The notes under the pieces: model-generated
Seen by the model: only the letters and a program-made list of their open reading frames with translations
Databases searched by the model: none
What the model was told of the DNA's origin: nothing
NCBI GenBank assembly: GCA_039636795.1
Contig: CP143430.1
Location: forward strand, 5,362,887 to 5,426,886
DNA length: 64,000 nt
Reading direction: 5' to 3'
DNA from: Micrococcaceae bacterium Sec5.1
Lineage (GTDB): Bacteria; Actinomycetota; Actinomycetes; Actinomycetales; Micrococcaceae
Made by a program: the position numbers and the translations under genes
Shown: piece after piece, positions 62,955-64,000 of the stretch
Numbering within the stretch: position 1 is the first letter of the stretch
Layout of the letters: each line of letters begins with the position of its first letter

Positions 62955-63357
62955 GCGGTGTCCCTTCCCTTGTGGTGCCGTTGTGGTCTGGCGAAGCGCT
63001 GCGTGGAACGGATCCACCCAGTCGCTTCGTCGTCACTGCCAATGCGGCGTTGTAGTCCGAGAGCAGTTGCTCCCAGCTGGCAGATGCAGCTGCGGGCAAC
63101 GCCCGGACCACGACCGCCAGGCCCGTTCCATGCGTGTGCAAGGACAGTGCGCCTGCTTCTCTCAGTCTCCTCTTAACGAGGTTCCTGGTCACGGCGTTCC
63201 CGACGGCTTTGGAGACAATGAAGCCGATTCGACTCGGCTCCGCGGCCCCGATAGGGGCCGTATATAACACTAAGTTCCGGCGTCCATTGCGGACGCCGGA
63301 ACGTACAGTTGTTGAAAAGTCGGTAGACGTCCGCAGACGGTTAGGGGTGGCTAGCAC
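62947..63357 (-). CDS. rnpA: Ribonuclease P protein component
   Basis: 136 residues, GTG start at 63357. Family features: MLATPNRLRTSTDFSTTVRS, RIGFIVSKAVGNAVTRNLVK and RRLREA, the RNR motif with RNLVKRRLRE binding the RNase P RNA. The protein supports 5' maturation of tRNAs. It lies 41 bp after rpmH and overlaps the yidD start. The C-terminal 20 residues are Pro/Arg-rich and low complexity. Confidence 0.96.
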   Translation of the reverse strand: MLATPNRLRTSTDFSTTVRSGVRNGRRNLVLYTAPIGAAEPSRIGFIVSKAVGNAVTRNLVKRRLREAGALSLHTHGTGLAVVVRALPAAASASWEQLLSDYNAALAVTTKRLGGSVPRSASPDHNGTTREGTPRA

Positions 63358-63398
63358 CGTCGAACCCGCAAAAAGACCCTTACCGACAAGTCAGTTAT

Positions 63399-63536
63399 TT
63401 ACGCCGACAGTTCGACGCGGCCCTTGCCGCGACGTGCAGCCAGGATGGCGCGGCCGGCACGGGTGCGCATACGAAGGCGGAAGCCGTGCTTCTTGGCCCG
63501 ACGGCGGTTATTCGGCTGAAAAGTCCGCTTGCTCAC
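63399..63536 (-). CDS. rpmH: 50S ribosomal protein bL34
   Basis: 45 residues, GTG start at 63536 after GGAGTAACTAAC. The sequence [20 protein letters not shown] then [16 protein letters not shown] is the bL34 signature. It opens the rpmH-rnpA-yidD-yidC-jag-rsmG block. Divergent dnaA is expected just past the window's right edge. Confidence 0.98.
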   Translation of the reverse strand: MSKRTFQPNNRRRAKKHGFRLRMRTRAGRAILAARRGKGRVELSA

Positions 63537-64000
63537 GTTAGTTACTCCAGTGGATCAAAGGTGCGCCCACCCGATCAAAAGGGGAAGAACTGGCCGACGC
63601 TAAGTTTTGTATGTGCCTGCCGCCGTTGCCTGCCGCACGATAAACGTACGTCGATGCAACTGATCACAAAAGCGGACACAAAGGACTTCACAACGTTAGG
63701 GCAAAAAGGCACCCCCAGTCAAACCGGGAGCCATTCCTGCAGCTATCCACAGCTGTGCCAAAGGATGCTGCACAGCCTGTGGATGAAGTGGCTCACAAGG
63801 CCGAAATCAGAACCACAACGGTGTAATTATCCACAAGCAACTTCCCAGCTATCTTCTAGCGATTCCATCCCCTAGAGTGGCTCAGTAGCCCATTGTCCAC
63901 CCGCTGTGCATAACTCTGTGGATTAACCCCGGAAACATCGCCAGTCGGAGACACTTCGGCTGCCAGCGACGCCGGCAAGCAAGTATTTAGGAACTGATTG
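63537..64000. other. rpmH-dnaA intergenic region with DnaA boxes
   Basis: No gene in 464 bp. Five DnaA-box-like 9-mers: ctatccaca (63743), ttatccaca (63827), ttgtccacc (63893), and, on the other strand, at 63779-63787 (tgtggatga) and 63917-63925 (tgtggatta). This region should hold the rpmH promoter and the dnaA promoter and may form the left part of oriC; dnaA itself is not visible. Confidence 0.75.

Noticed and set aside
1..64000. Insertion sequence or prophage
   Set aside because: I found no transposase, integrase or phage structural motif; the palindromes lack a linked enzyme in this window.

Overview
The window looks like about 64 kb of a high-GC actinobacterial chromosome immediately left of dnaA. 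The most likely source is Arthrobacter sensu lato (Micrococcaceae). The main grounds are the order murJ - pseudokinase-like gene - trxB - trxA - [parS region] - parB - parA - rsmG - jag - yidC - yidD - rnpA - rpmH, running into DnaA boxes at the right edge. GTG starts, the abundance of IclR and NarL-type regulators, and APC permeases fit this. The species cannot be fixed from sequence reading alone.

Layout. Positions 1-8.5 kb are accessory metabolism: a GntP permease, CoA-transferase and HMG-CoA-lyase-like operon, then a SRPBCC protein, secreted proteins of unknown role, a divergent lipid-kinase-like protein, an IclR regulator and a PhzF-like protein. Positions 9.1-11.3 kb hold the core rpsF-ssb-rpsR-rplI operon and tRNA-Leu(GAG). 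Positions 11.4-21.2 kb carry small membrane proteins, two APC permeases, an M18 aminopeptidase, a Tat/lipoprotein intradiol dioxygenase, a cyclase-family operon and two IclR-type regulators. Positions 21.4-38.8 kb contain two NarL-type two-component systems, each beside an ABC transporter, plus two PAP2 phosphatases (one fused to a lipid kinase domain), a DeoR-MFS pair, an ABC-F ATPase, a FAD monooxygenase and a lipoprotein penicillin-binding protein. Positions 38.8-46.5 kb hold an HxlR/NAD(P)-binding pair, a carotenoid-dehydrogenase-like protein, a GT-C mannosyltransferase-like protein, a 46-residue protein, a phosphoglycerate-mutase-like phosphatase, the CCA-adding enzyme and a Nudix hydrolase.

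The right third is envelope and chromosome-maintenance machinery. MurJ is followed by a separate gene that looks like the pseudokinase plus extracellular binding domain fused to MurJ in Mycobacterium (MviN). Thioredoxin reductase and thioredoxin come next. A gene-free region of about 5.7 kb (52.15-57.84 kb) then holds ten copies of the parS palindrome and two triplets of DnaA boxes on an exact 12-bp period. parB and parA follow (parA carries an eleventh parS), then the rsmG-jag-yidC-yidD-rnpA-rpmH block.

Several intergenic repeats stand out. One is a palindrome filling the gap between two convergent genes and supplying both stop codons, with a diverged relative 12 kb away. A 63-bp hairpin lies next to the rplI terminator. 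A 32-bp-period repeat is present at two distant loci. I see no insertion sequence, prophage or CRISPR array.
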